Assembly (NCBI GenBank): GCA_027858855.1
Contig: JAQIBV010000021.1
Span: 128,816-192,815 of the forward strand
Origin: Spirochaetota bacterium
GTDB taxonomy: Bacteria; Spirochaetota; UBA4802; JAFGJZ01
Length of the DNA: 64,000 bases
Direction: 5' to 3'
Shown piece after piece: positions 55,145-63,558 of the stretch. Position 1 is the stretch's first letter. Each line of letters begins with the position of its first letter. Below the pieces are notes generated by a model. It saw nothing but the letters and a program-made list of their open reading frames with translations, had not been told where the DNA came from and did not search any database. Both the position numbers and the translations under genes were made by a program.

Positions 55145-55672
55145 ATGAACAAAAAAATATTTATGTCAATAGTTGTTTTGTTGAGTTTAGCTGCTTTTTC
55201 GGTTAGCATTTTTGCGAATGGCTTATTTGATGAAGATGTAATTGAAAGAATACAACTGACAGATAGCGAGATTCCCGGAGGTTTTGTTTACGGCACTATT
55301 CCGCCTGCAGCTCGGAAAATGTTTAAGGCAAATCCATGGAAACTGGATCAGAATGCAGTTAACAGGCTTACGAAGGATATCTATCCTAACGGTAATTACC
55401 AGGCCATAAAAGCAATGCATCTCTCAATTATTACTCGGCAAGACAGACCCTATAGTGATGATCTTGTCTGCTATATAATCGTGTTTAAAAATGCTGAGTA
55501 TGCAAAGCGTGAAATTGCAAAACTGCATGAGTACGTAACGTTTAACAAAGATCGACAGCTGGTATATACCAAGAGTAACATTGCGGTATTGCTGATGATT
55601 GATGATGCCGAAGATTTTTCGTACATACAGGAGCTGGGCTTAAAGATAGAACAAAAACTTCTTACCTTATAG
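55145..55672 (+). CDS. Hypothetical secreted protein
   Basis: The 175-residue protein has a clear signal peptide (MNKKIFMSIVVLLSLAAFSVSIFA, cleavage after about residue 24). The mature domain (about 150 residues) includes PGGFVYGTIPPAARKMF, AMHLSIITRQDRPYSDDLVCYIIVFK and NIAVLLMIDDAEDFSYIQEL, a compact alpha/beta fold that I do not recognise. AAGAGG precedes the ATG by six bases. It stands alone, followed by a remarkable pair of overlapping inverted repeats. Confidence 0.7.
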   Translation: MNKKIFMSIVVLLSLAAFSVSIFANGLFDEDVIERIQLTDSEIPGGFVYGTIPPAARKMFKANPWKLDQNAVNRLTKDIYPNGNYQAIKAMHLSIITRQDRPYSDDLVCYIIVFKNAEYAKREIAKLHEYVTFNKDRQLVYTKSNIAVLLMIDDAEDFSYIQELGLKIEQKLLTL

Positions 55673-55697
55673 TCTGGGATTCATTTTTAATATTTTG

Positions 55698-55753
55698 TCA
55701 CTTTCCCGGTAGCCTTTGTGCAGGGAAAGTGATGAATAAAACTAAAGGCTACC
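55698..55753. repeat. Two interlocking 10-bp inverted repeats (alternative hairpins)
   Basis: The order is A-B-A'-B': TCACTTTCCC (55698-55707), GGTAGCCTTT (55708-55717), GGGAAAGTGA (55723-55732), AAAGGCTACC (55744-55753). A pairs perfectly with A', and B with B'. Each hairpin's loop contains one arm of the other, so they compete or form a partial pseudoknot. It lies between convergent genes. Confidence 0.8.
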
Positions 55754-55826
55754 CCCCTCAAGTCATTAATCAATGTCTGATTATTCAAGGTAATTTCGAT
55801 AAAGTACAATATTTTAAAGCTTCCTG

Positions 55827-56558
55827 CTACCCTTTATTTGCTACTATCTTTAACATATCTTCAACCCTGTCTGTAAAAATGGCGGATGCATATTTATGGC
55901 ACAGCAGATAGTCGTTTTGATTATTAACCGTGTAGAACGCGTATTTAACAAAAGGTTGAAACATGAAAAGCAGAGCCTTGAAAAAGGATGAGCCTTTAGT
56001 GCGAAACAACTCGATGGGCGGGTTGACCCATTTCGGTCGTAGCCTGAAGACGGCAAACAGCAGCGATCTTACAGGAACCAGATCTACTGGTTCTCCGATA
56101 AGCAGTCCTATTGCAATCTTCTGGTTTTTAAAATAACGCAAAAGACGAGGGTTAAATGAAGAAATTAAAATATTTTGAAGAGGTATGTTTTTTGTTATAC
56201 TTTCGTAAATTGCTGGTAGATCTTTTTCGCGGATACTCCACTTAAGTTCGAAGTTTATGAATCTATCATTTGGGTAGACTTTCAGCAGATCTTCTAAAGT
56301 TGGAATCGGCTCTCCTTCCAGGCGAATATTTTTTATCTGTTTACTTTCCATGTTCATGATCGGCACTGGAAAGCCGTTTGATAAAATGATGTTCTCATCA
56401 TGAATTATAAAGAATTTGTCGTCTGCAGACCGCTGTATATCTACTTCGATGCCATGTATGGGGTGCTTAAGCGCTTCGTTAAATGCTATGATGCTGTTTT
56501 CAGGAAACTTTGCACTGTAGCCTCTGTGGGCAATAACATGGATGAATCTATTTTTCAT
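55827..56558 (-). CDS. Glycerophosphodiester phosphodiesterase
   Basis: The 243-residue TIM-barrel enzyme shows the GDPD signature: VIAHRGYSAKFPENSIIAF with the catalytic His-Arg and Glu, GIEVDIQ with metal ligands, IHDENI and later FINFELKWS. It hydrolyses glycerophosphodiesters to glycerol-3-phosphate and alcohol. No signal peptide is evident, so it is cytoplasmic. Its promoter region (56559-56786) contains no other gene. Normal length. Confidence 0.93.
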   Translation of the reverse strand: MKNRFIHVIAHRGYSAKFPENSIIAFNEALKHPIHGIEVDIQRSADDKFFIIHDENIILSNGFPVPIMNMESKQIKNIRLEGEPIPTLEDLLKVYPNDRFINFELKWSIREKDLPAIYESITKNIPLQNILISSFNPRLLRYFKNQKIAIGLLIGEPVDLVPVRSLLFAVFRLRPKWVNPPIELFRTKGSSFFKALLFMFQPFVKYAFYTVNNQNDYLLCHKYASAIFTDRVEDMLKIVANKG

Positions 56559-56786
56559 TGTACCTCGCCTACGGCTCTGTTATGTAAAGCCATTACAGCC
56601 TTTATTGCTGATTTTTTATGGTAAAACTGTCTGATAGGTAACGCTTGTTCGATTGCAGTTTGATACTGTTCGACCCCCTGCAAAACGTGAGGATGATGGC
56701 CTAGTAATGATGGCATCTGCGTCATAGGTGAGCCCGATATCTGGATATATAATCTGGTTATTAATAGATGTATCTGTCAAAAAAAC

Positions 56787-57242
56787 TCAGCGATTCTTAA
56801 GCCGGTCGCGATCCTGAAGCAGAATATCACGGTGGTTGTATTCGTCATCACCAATGTGTGAAACAATTTCAGAAACTTTTGCATAGTGCAATGATAGCTC
56901 TTTCATAGAACCAGCAATTGATTTGTAAAAATCACCCAGAGCCTCTTCACTGTATGCCAGTTTTTCAAGAATTACGAGAACGTCTCTTTCAGATTTAATC
57001 AGTTGATCGGCATCCTTTAAAACAGAGTTCTGAAAATCAGTTATCTGTTTAGGGTCAAGTGTTGGCATTGTATTTTCAGTAATGGCAGATGCAATTATTT
57101 CGGCATGTGTCTCTGAGTGAGTTTCCATAAACTCAAGAACAGCCCGGATTTTTTCCATGTACTGATTATTTTTTGTATTCGCATAAAAGGACGCAACAGT
57201 ATGTTCAAGAAATTCGATATACTTCAGATACTGATTTTCCAT
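56787..57242 (-). CDS. Ferritin-like four-helix protein
   Basis: The 151-residue all-helical protein has acidic/His pairs in each helix: YIEFLEHTVASFY, METHSETHAEIIASAI, EEALGDFYKSIA and DDEYNHRDILLQ. This spacing resembles rubrerythrin/bacterioferritin-type di-iron sites, so a metal-binding or peroxide-related role is plausible but unproven. No Cys4 rubredoxin domain is present. The second ATG (57242) is chosen because CTGGAG lies six bases before it, while the first ATG (57248) directly abuts that site. Confidence 0.6.
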   Translation of the reverse strand: MENQYLKYIEFLEHTVASFYANTKNNQYMEKIRAVLEFMETHSETHAEIIASAITENTMPTLDPKQITDFQNSVLKDADQLIKSERDVLVILEKLAYSEEALGDFYKSIAGSMKELSLHYAKVSEIVSHIGDDEYNHRDILLQDRDRLKNR

Positions 57243-57778
57243 GGTCATCTCCAGATGATTAAAACTTTGATTTTATTTTGCAAAATAAGAAGATAAGTGA
57301 TAGGGAACCTCGAAAATTATTAAATACTTTTGAAAAACATTTCAAAATTTTAAAGAATAACTTCGCTTATGTGCCTACATTAAAAAATTTCCGCAAGTTC
57401 CTTGTCGAATAGTAAAGTAATAGAGATTACCAATATTTGCAACTTATTTATTTTGGTAGTCAATTCGGTTTGCTGTATCTCCCGAAGAAGTAAAACGATC
57501 TAGCCGAACATTAATAATAAATCTAACTAAAAACCTAATTTGAATGTGCGACTTTTTCTGTTCATGTTATTCACTGAGAGTATAGAGTTGAATTAAAATA
57601 AGATTCTATTTCCAACTGTATATATATCAATCGAAAAATGAATGTTCAATATTAATCAGTTGATAATAATGTGTTTTCAGAAGGTGAAGTTGGAAGAGCT
57701 AACGGGTTTGCATGATGTTTAATGTTTGACTATATTATCCGAATGTTGTATGAAATTTGAAAATCTGAGAGGAATAAT
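57243..57778. other. Divergent intergenic region
   Basis: 536 AT-rich bases between divergent genes with no coding sequence, RNA gene or strong repeat that I can recognise; promoters for both neighbours presumably lie here. Confidence 0.5.
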
Positions 57779-58351
57779 ATGAAATACTGGATATTGACGA
57801 GTGAGCGATCTGATGAGTATGAATTATCAATTGACGGATTACCGGAAGCTGTTAGCAAATACAGCCTTAATTTTTCACAGGGTGAAGATGTTTTACTTCC
57901 TGCGGATGAGATTTTACTGCCATATACACAGGCTGCTGATGAGCGTAAAACTGACAATCTGGTTTGTGCACCAAAGCTCGGCCTTGTTGTTAATGAAAAA
58001 CTGAAGTCTGTTATTAATGAGTTTGCTGCTGAGACCGTTCAGTATGCACCTCTAAAACTGTTAAACAAAGAAACTGGAGATATTTGTAAAGACTATCAAA
58101 TAGCCAATGTCACTGTGATATATCCCTGTGTTGATATGGAGCAGTCAGAGCTTGAACTGTATGATGATGGCGATATTGAGTTTATCGATTCATTATTTCT
58201 CTCGTTGTCGCCTGATACTGATTACGGACATGTTTTCAGAATCGCGGAATACTCACCGCTTCTGGTTATTAGCTCTGCTTTCAAAACAGCTCTGGAAGAA
58301 CGCAAGATAACAGGCCTTCGAGTATATGCGCCGGAAGAGTTCTCGTTATAA
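57779..58351 (+). CDS. Imm11/DUF1629-like protein
   Basis: The 190-residue protein follows the DUF1629 (Imm11) pattern: LVCAPKLGLVVNEKLKSVINEF, VQYAPLKLLNKE, ANVTVIYPCVDMEQSELEL, then HVFRIAEYSPLLVISSAFKTALEERKITGLRVYAPEEFS. Members often serve as immunity proteins of polymorphic toxins, but many are isolated genes of unknown role. No toxin gene is adjacent. GAGAGG lies six bases before the ATG. Cytoplasmic. Moderate confidence because the family is recognised from overall pattern only. Confidence 0.65.
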   Translation: MKYWILTSERSDEYELSIDGLPEAVSKYSLNFSQGEDVLLPADEILLPYTQAADERKTDNLVCAPKLGLVVNEKLKSVINEFAAETVQYAPLKLLNKETGDICKDYQIANVTVIYPCVDMEQSELELYDDGDIEFIDSLFLSLSPDTDYGHVFRIAEYSPLLVISSAFKTALEERKITGLRVYAPEEFSL

Positions 58352-58429
58352 TGGATATCACAACGATCCTGTAGTTTTTCTGTTATTAAAGGCATAATAA
58401 ACAAAAGTCTAAATATATTTAGATAGGGT

Positions 58430-59371
58430 CTAATAATCAGTATTGACTGTAATTGCCACATTGCCACGCTTATGACCGGTTTCTACATATCTGTGTGCCT
58501 CAACAATTTGCTCAAATGGATAAGTTCTATCGGTTATTGGCATAATTCTGCCTGCTTCAATCAGTTCCGTAATTTTATCCAGCCTATCAGATTCCAGAAG
58601 CAGAGCACTGTCATCTATTGAAGCATACCAACCTGATTTTGAAAGTGACTTTTTGCATGCTTTTTTTAATTCAGAGGTTTTAGCAGTGCCAACTGCATCC
58701 AGAATAAAGTCGTATGTTTCTAAAGCGTTAACTGCGTCAGGTTCTGTATAGTCGATTACTTTGTCGGCTCCTAATGATTTTACAAAATCAATATTAGATG
58801 GTCCACAAACTCCGGTGACAGTAGCGCCGAGATGTTTTGCATACTGTACAGCGAAGGTGCCGGTAGTTCCTGATGCACCATAAATCAGAACATTTTGGCC
58901 CTCCCCTTTTTCCATAGACTGGAGAGCTAACAGTCCACCGTATGCTGCAGAAGTCGCTTCCTCAAAATTGATATTATCCGGCATAATGGCTAAACATCCC
59001 CGCTTGGAGTCAACTTCTTTCATGCACTTATAATCAGCATAGGCTCCAAGAGAAAAACCGGTAAAACCATATACTTTATCACCAGGTTTGAACCGTTTTA
59101 TTTCAGACCCAATGGATTCAATTTTGCCTGAAAATACCTCGCCGATTATGGGATTCCTGGGTCCTGTTAAACCGATAAACAGTCGCATGGGAATCATAAA
59201 CAGTAAGGGAAGTTTAGAGCTTCGAATAAAGATATCGCTGTTTGTGACTGATGTGGCAAAAATTTTGATCAGAACCTCATGCTTAGTTGGAGTCGGTTTA
59301 GTACTTTCAGAGATTTGAAGTATTTCGGGTGGGCCATACTTTTTGCATAGAATTGCTTTCATTGTTTCCAT
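58430..59371 (-). CDS. NAD(P)-dependent MDR oxidoreductase (quinone-oxidoreductase-like)
   Basis: The 313-residue medium-chain dehydrogenase has the GroES-like N-domain (MKAILCKKYGPPEILQISE, PKPTKHEVLIKI-type strand, GEVFSGKIESIGSEIKRFKPGDKVYGF) and the nucleotide-binding segment NVLIYGASGTTGTFAVQYAKHLGATVTGV. The structural and catalytic zinc-site cysteines are absent, so it belongs to the zinc-independent quinone oxidoreductase/zeta-crystallin branch. The ATG at 59371 is chosen for the GGAGG 11 bases upstream; a longer form from 59458 would add a basic non-conserved head. Substrate unknown. Confidence 0.88.
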   Translation of the reverse strand: METMKAILCKKYGPPEILQISESTKPTPTKHEVLIKIFATSVTNSDIFIRSSKLPLLFMIPMRLFIGLTGPRNPIIGEVFSGKIESIGSEIKRFKPGDKVYGFTGFSLGAYADYKCMKEVDSKRGCLAIMPDNINFEEATSAAYGGLLALQSMEKGEGQNVLIYGASGTTGTFAVQYAKHLGATVTGVCGPSNIDFVKSLGADKVIDYTEPDAVNALETYDFILDAVGTAKTSELKKACKKSLSKSGWYASIDDSALLLESDRLDKITELIEAGRIMPITDRTYPFEQIVEAHRYVETGHKRGNVAITVNTDY

Positions 59372-59906
59372 TTTTTTAGTGTCCTCCGGAAAACGACTAT
59401 ATTTTGTTTTTTGTTTCATTCTCATTTTTTTGCAGAAGATTACACATAGTTGTTTCATTTGTTAATAGTATACAGCAAGACATATCTATATCAAGTTAAA
59501 AAACCTGATTTCGGTAATTGGTTTCGGCTAGGAATTGTAATTGGACTTTTGACTTGGCAGTCTTATAACGCTTCTAAGTGAATCAAAGGTGTCCTTGGAG
59601 CTGCATTTAACTATTTCAGGTTTAAAAAATATTCCACCGGTTTTGCGTGATTGTTATTTAAAGGTGGTCGTAAAAGAGTATAATTAACTCGGTCGTTACT
59701 TATAATAATCCGATCAGGCTTGTGTTATGTGAACTCGAGTTGTAATGCTTTACGAATTATGTCCAATTTTCCTAAAATGCACGCTAAATTATATATAATA
59801 GATGAAAAAGTGAATTTTTTATTTTTAAGAGTATATTATTTTTTTGATTCTGTATTTTTGATTCTATATTCTAAATTTAAGAACAAGCAACAGGAGGTAT
59901 TTAACG
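59372..59906. other. Gene-free region before the CheB/CheR locus
   Basis: 535 AT-rich bases with stop codons in all frames at short intervals. The fragmented signalling genes just downstream suggest that part of it is decayed sequence, but no homology can be named. Confidence 0.4.
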
Positions 59907-60068
59907 GTGGTAAAATGGAAAAAGAAAATACTTCTTGTTGAGGACGATTCAAACTTTCCTGTATATATGAAGGCTGTACCCACAGATGATAATGACTTTC
60001 GAATCAGCCATGTCAATATAATTGAAATTGGCGTGAATCAGCAGGTAATAAATCAAAAGGTTGATTAA
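59907..60068 (+). pseudogene. Truncated response-regulator receiver remnant
   Basis: A 53-codon frame starting at GTG 59907 (CAGGAGG nine bases upstream) encodes MVKWKKKILLVEDDSNFP, the first strand and acidic pocket of a receiver domain. It continues with VPTDDNDFRISHVNIIEIG before a stop. The phospho-acceptor Asp, Lys and the last three strands are missing, so it cannot be a working receiver. It lies two bases before the CheB-CheR gene and looks like the deletion remnant of its partner response regulator. Confidence 0.7.
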
Positions 60069-60070
60069 TT

Positions 60071-62611
60071 GTGAAAAAACATAATTCAACGGAAGTTATA
60101 GATAAATCTTCCCATCAGAACGATTCTGTTTCGTCAGTAGCTTCGTTTCCTATTGTCGGCATTGGCGCATCAGCTGGAGGACTAGCGGCCTTTGAGGCTT
60201 TTTTTTCGGGAATGCCCGAAAAAAAAGATCCAGGAATGGCCTTTGTGCTGGTACAGCATCTGGCACCTGATCATAAGAGCATCCTTGCAGAACTGATTCG
60301 CCGTTATACCCATATGAAGGTTTTTGAGGTTAAAGACGGAATGGTTGTTGAACCGAATTGCGCCTATATTATACCTCCGGGATATGATATGGCCTTTTTA
60401 AACGGAGCTTTGCAGTTATTTGAACCCTCTGCTCCTCCTGGACCGCGTTTGTCTATCGACTTTTTTTTCCGCTCGTTGGCGCAGGATCAAAGTGAAAGAG
60501 CTATCGGAATCGTGCTTTCCGGTACAGGCAGTGACGGCACCCTGGGGGTCAGGGCTATTAAGGGTGAGGGAGGTATGGTTATGGTTCAAACTCCTGAGTC
60601 CACAGAGTATGATGCCATGCCTCGTAGTGTTATTGCTACAGGGCTTGCAGATTACGAACTATCACCGGCCGAAATGGCAGAGGCTCTTATGGCCTATTCT
60701 TCTCATGTGTTTCAAAAAAAGAAATCCGGCGAGATTATTCCTGTGTCAAAATTTGAAAACACCCTGAAAAAAATATTTATTCTGGTGCGTTCACATACAG
60801 GACATGATTTCTCGTCGTATAAGGTGAATACTATCCGTCGACGTGTTGAACGTCGTATGGCTGTTCTTCAGATTGATTTGATTGAAGATTATCTTAAACA
60901 TCTTAAGGAATCTAATGAAGAGATCGAAGCTCTGTTTAATGATCTACTTATTGGAGTAACAAATTTTTTTCGAGATCCCGATGCATTTAATAATTTAAAA
61001 GAAATTGTTATTCCAAAACTTTTTGCCGGTAAAAGCACAGGCAGTTTGGTGCGTGTTTGGTCTTCAGGATGTTCAACTGGTGAGGAGGCATATTCGATTG
61101 CAATTCTTCTTCAGGAATATATGGAGTCGGTCAAAGAGAGTTTCACAGCACAGGTGTTTGCAACAGACCTTGACTCTCGTTCTATTATATCTGCCCGCTC
61201 TGGCATCTATCCGGCAAGTATTGCAGCTGATATCACTCCGGAGCGTCTTGAAAGATTTTTTACCCCTGACCCGAGTGACAAAAATGAAGAAACACAGACC
61301 TACCGTATTAATAAAAACATTCGTGATATGTTAATTTTTTCTGAACAGAATTTAATTAAGGATCCGCCATTTTCAAAGCTTGATCTAATTTGCTGCAGAA
61401 ATCTTATGATCTATCTGAGCAGTGATTTGCAGAAAAAGCTTATGCCGTTATTTCATTATGCGCTAAATCAGGTTGGGTTTCTTTTTCTTGGAACATCGGA
61501 ATCTGTAGGTGAATTTACACATCTTTTTCAGTTGATTGATCGTAGGTTCAAGCTGTATATGCGAAAAGATAGTGAGCCCAGCTCGCGTCGTGTTCCTGCC
61601 GGAGGCTTTTTCCCGTCCCGAGTACAGGATGATGCAGTACCACAAAGATCAGGTGTTAAAAAAAATCAAAAGGAAAAGATTTCTTTGCGTGAATTGACAG
61701 AACAAACACTGCTAAAACAACTTGCTCCTGCCAGCGCTCTTGTTAATGGGCAGGGAGAAATTTTTTATCTTCATAGTCGCACAGGTATGTATCTTGAACC
61801 TGTCGTTGGTGAAATATGCGGTTACAATATTATTAAAATGGCCCGCGAAGGTTTGCGTTATGGACTTACTGTAACTCTTCGAGAAGCTGTACAAAACAGG
61901 AAAGTTGCCAGTTGTCAAAACCTGAGTGTAAAAACCAACGGAAGCTATACGGCTGTTAATCTTACTGTTTGTCCTGCAGAAACTGATGACAGTATCTCAT
62001 CATCAGAGCCTATGTATCTGGTTGTGTTAGAAAAGATAAAACATTCTGAGTCTGGTCAAAATGAGCAGAATATGTCAGCCTCAATGAATGCTGATAGTGT
62101 ACCCGAAGACCATAGTGCTTATAATAATCTTGATAGTCTTGTGACTTCTCTTCGGGATGAGCTGCGTGCGAAAGATGAATGTCTGCAAACAGCCGTTGAA
62201 GAACTGGAAACGTCAAACGAAGAGTTGAAATCATCAAATGAAGAGATGCAGTCAGTTAACGAAGAACTGCAGTCAGCAAATGAGGAGCTCGAGACCTCTA
62301 AAGAAGAGCTGCAGTCAGTTAATGAAGAGCTTTCGATAGTTAATAATGAACTGTCATCAAAGGTTGCTGACCTGTCTCAGGCTAATAATGATATGAATAA
62401 TCTTCTGGCGGGAACGGGGATTGCTACAGTGTTTGTTAATCATCAGATGAAAATATTACGATTTACTCCAACAGCCAGTGTACTTATAAATCTTATTCAA
62501 GGTGATATCGGGCGTCCGGTGAATCACATTCTTACCAATCTTTCCGGTTATGAAGGCTTATCTGATGACATTCAGATAGTGCTTAATACTTTGATTTCTA
62601 AATCAGTTTAA
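60071..62611 (+). CDS. CheB-CheR-coiled-coil-PAS hybrid signalling protein (5' part of an interrupted gene)
   Basis: The 846-residue product starts at GTG 60071. A CheB methylesterase domain has the catalytic triad Ser34 (GIGASAGG), His63 (VLVQHLAPDH) and Asp155 (SGTGSDGT). A CheR methyltransferase domain follows (about 240-500: NTIRRRVERRMAVLQI, GVTNFFRDPDAF, VWSSGCSTGEEAYSIA). Then comes a heptad coiled coil with repeated S-N/V-NEEL units (about 695-765) and the first half of a PAS domain. A TAA at 62609 interrupts the PAS domain. The next codon onward, in the same frame, encodes the remaining PAS strands and a histidine kinase, so the normal single chain is split. Confidence 0.9.
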   Translation: MKKHNSTEVIDKSSHQNDSVSSVASFPIVGIGASAGGLAAFEAFFSGMPEKKDPGMAFVLVQHLAPDHKSILAELIRRYTHMKVFEVKDGMVVEPNCAYIIPPGYDMAFLNGALQLFEPSAPPGPRLSIDFFFRSLAQDQSERAIGIVLSGTGSDGTLGVRAIKGEGGMVMVQTPESTEYDAMPRSVIATGLADYELSPAEMAEALMAYSSHVFQKKKSGEIIPVSKFENTLKKIFILVRSHTGHDFSSYKVNTIRRRVERRMAVLQIDLIEDYLKHLKESNEEIEALFNDLLIGVTNFFRDPDAFNNLKEIVIPKLFAGKSTGSLVRVWSSGCSTGEEAYSIAILLQEYMESVKESFTAQVFATDLDSRSIISARSGIYPASIAADITPERLERFFTPDPSDKNEETQTYRINKNIRDMLIFSEQNLIKDPPFSKLDLICCRNLMIYLSSDLQKKLMPLFHYALNQVGFLFLGTSESVGEFTHLFQLIDRRFKLYMRKDSEPSSRRVPAGGFFPSRVQDDAVPQRSGVKKNQKEKISLRELTEQTLLKQLAPASALVNGQGEIFYLHSRTGMYLEPVVGEICGYNIIKMAREGLRYGLTVTLREAVQNRKVASCQNLSVKTNGSYTAVNLTVCPAETDDSISSSEPMYLVVLEKIKHSESGQNEQNMSASMNADSVPEDHSAYNNLDSLVTSLRDELRAKDECLQTAVEELETSNEELKSSNEEMQSVNEELQSANEELETSKEELQSVNEELSIVNNELSSKVADLSQANNDMNNLLAGTGIATVFVNHQMKILRFTPTASVLINLIQGDIGRPVNHILTNLSGYEGLSDDIQIVLNTLISKSV

Positions 62612-63352
62612 GTGCAGACTGTTAATGGGGAGTGGTACCGGATGAGTATTTTGCCGTATCGCACTCTGGATAATGTAATAGAGGGTGCTGTAATTACCTT
62701 TGTTGATATTACTGAAGCACGAAATTTACAGGATGAGTTGAAGACCCAATTATCTGAGAAAATCAATCTTCTTCAGGAGGTACACCATCGTGTAAAAAAT
62801 AATATTTCTAATATTGAAGGACTCTTATCTCTTCAGGCTGTTTCCTCTGAGAATCCTGAAGTTAAAATGGCATTGCAAGATTCTGTATCACGAGTACAAA
62901 GTATGAGAATACTTTATGACAGATTGTTGATAGGCAAAGATTATAGGGATGTGCCGGTTAAAGCTTACCTAGAAAGCATTATTGATTCATTAAGAGATGT
63001 CTTTGCTAATGTTAAGAATGTTGTTGTTAAAAAAAATATTTCTGAATTTTCTATTACTTCTAAAAAAGCTGTTTCTGTAGGAATGATAATCAATGAGCTG
63101 ATTACCAATATTTATAAATATGCCTTCATTGACCGTAATGAGGGTATGATAACAATTTCAATTGAAAAAGATGGAAACACTGTTACTCTTGCTGTTCGGG
63201 ATAATGGAATCGGAATAGAAAAGAGAACTGATGGAAAACTGGCATCAGGTTTCGGGTTAACCATAGTTAAAATACTCGTAGAACAGCTTAAAGGGACTTA
63301 TGGCATCAAAAATGATAATGGAACAAAGAGTGTTGTAAAATTTGATCTGTAA
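62612..63352 (+). CDS. Second half of the interrupted PAS domain plus HisKA_2-type histidine kinase
   Basis: The 246-codon frame continues directly after the TAA stop in the same frame. It begins with PAS strands (VNGEWYRMSILPYRTLDNVIEGAVITFVDITE) that complete the PAS fold of the upstream product. The kinase has the HisKA_2 box LLQEVHHRVKNNISNIEGLLSLQA and an ATPase with INELITNIYKYAF, DNGIGIE and GFGLTIVKILVEQL. The GTG at 62612 lacks a ribosome site; an ATG at 62642 has GGGGAG nine bases upstream and might allow reinitiation. Either this is a nonsense-mutated pseudogene or two polypeptides are made. Confidence 0.85.
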   Translation: MQTVNGEWYRMSILPYRTLDNVIEGAVITFVDITEARNLQDELKTQLSEKINLLQEVHHRVKNNISNIEGLLSLQAVSSENPEVKMALQDSVSRVQSMRILYDRLLIGKDYRDVPVKAYLESIIDSLRDVFANVKNVVVKKNISEFSITSKKAVSVGMIINELITNIYKYAFIDRNEGMITISIEKDGNTVTLAVRDNGIGIEKRTDGKLASGFGLTIVKILVEQLKGTYGIKNDNGTKSVVKFDL

Positions 63353-63360
63353 TTAATAGG

Positions 63361-63385
63361 GTCTTGCCGGCAATGCCGGTGAGAC
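63361..63385. terminator. GC-rich hairpin after the kinase gene
   Basis: GTCTTGCCGGC (63361-63371), loop AAT, GCCGGTGAGAC (63375-63385): an 11-bp stem with two G-T pairs, nine bases after the stop codon. The following sequence is only weakly T-rich. Confidence 0.55.
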
Positions 63386-63455
63386 TTGAAAAGGCTTTAT
63401 TGTGTCAGACGTAAGATAAAATTACTTGCGAAGGAAATCAAAATACGTTCAAATT

Positions 63456-63481
63456 ACTACTAAAACCATAGAAATAGTAGT
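63456..63481. promoter_or_regulatory. Inverted repeat upstream of the cysK promoter
   Basis: ACTACTA (63456-63462), 12-base spacer, TAGTAGT (63475-63481), eight bases before the -35 element. It may be an operator for cysteine control; no regulator is assigned. Confidence 0.4.
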
Positions 63482-63488
63482 TAAATTC

Positions 63489-63517
63489 TTGACAAAGCTC
63501 TCTAGGGTGAGTAGTTT
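63489..63517 (+). promoter_or_regulatory. Candidate cysK promoter
   Basis: A perfect TTGACA (63489-63494) and TAGTTT (63512-63517), 17 bp apart, lie about 42 bases before the cysK start codon. Confidence 0.5.
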
Positions 63518-63558
63518 TAAAGTCAATTCTCTCGAGCTAAAAAAGTATTGGAGGCATT

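Noticed and set aside
55698-55753. Full H-type pseudoknot with both 10-bp stems
   Set aside because: There is no base between the first two arms, so a complete 10-bp second stem cannot be spanned; alternative hairpins or a partial pseudoknot fit better.
59720-59941. 73-codon open frame
   Set aside because: Its translation is low-complexity and it overlaps the receiver remnant, which has the better ribosome site and a recognisable motif.
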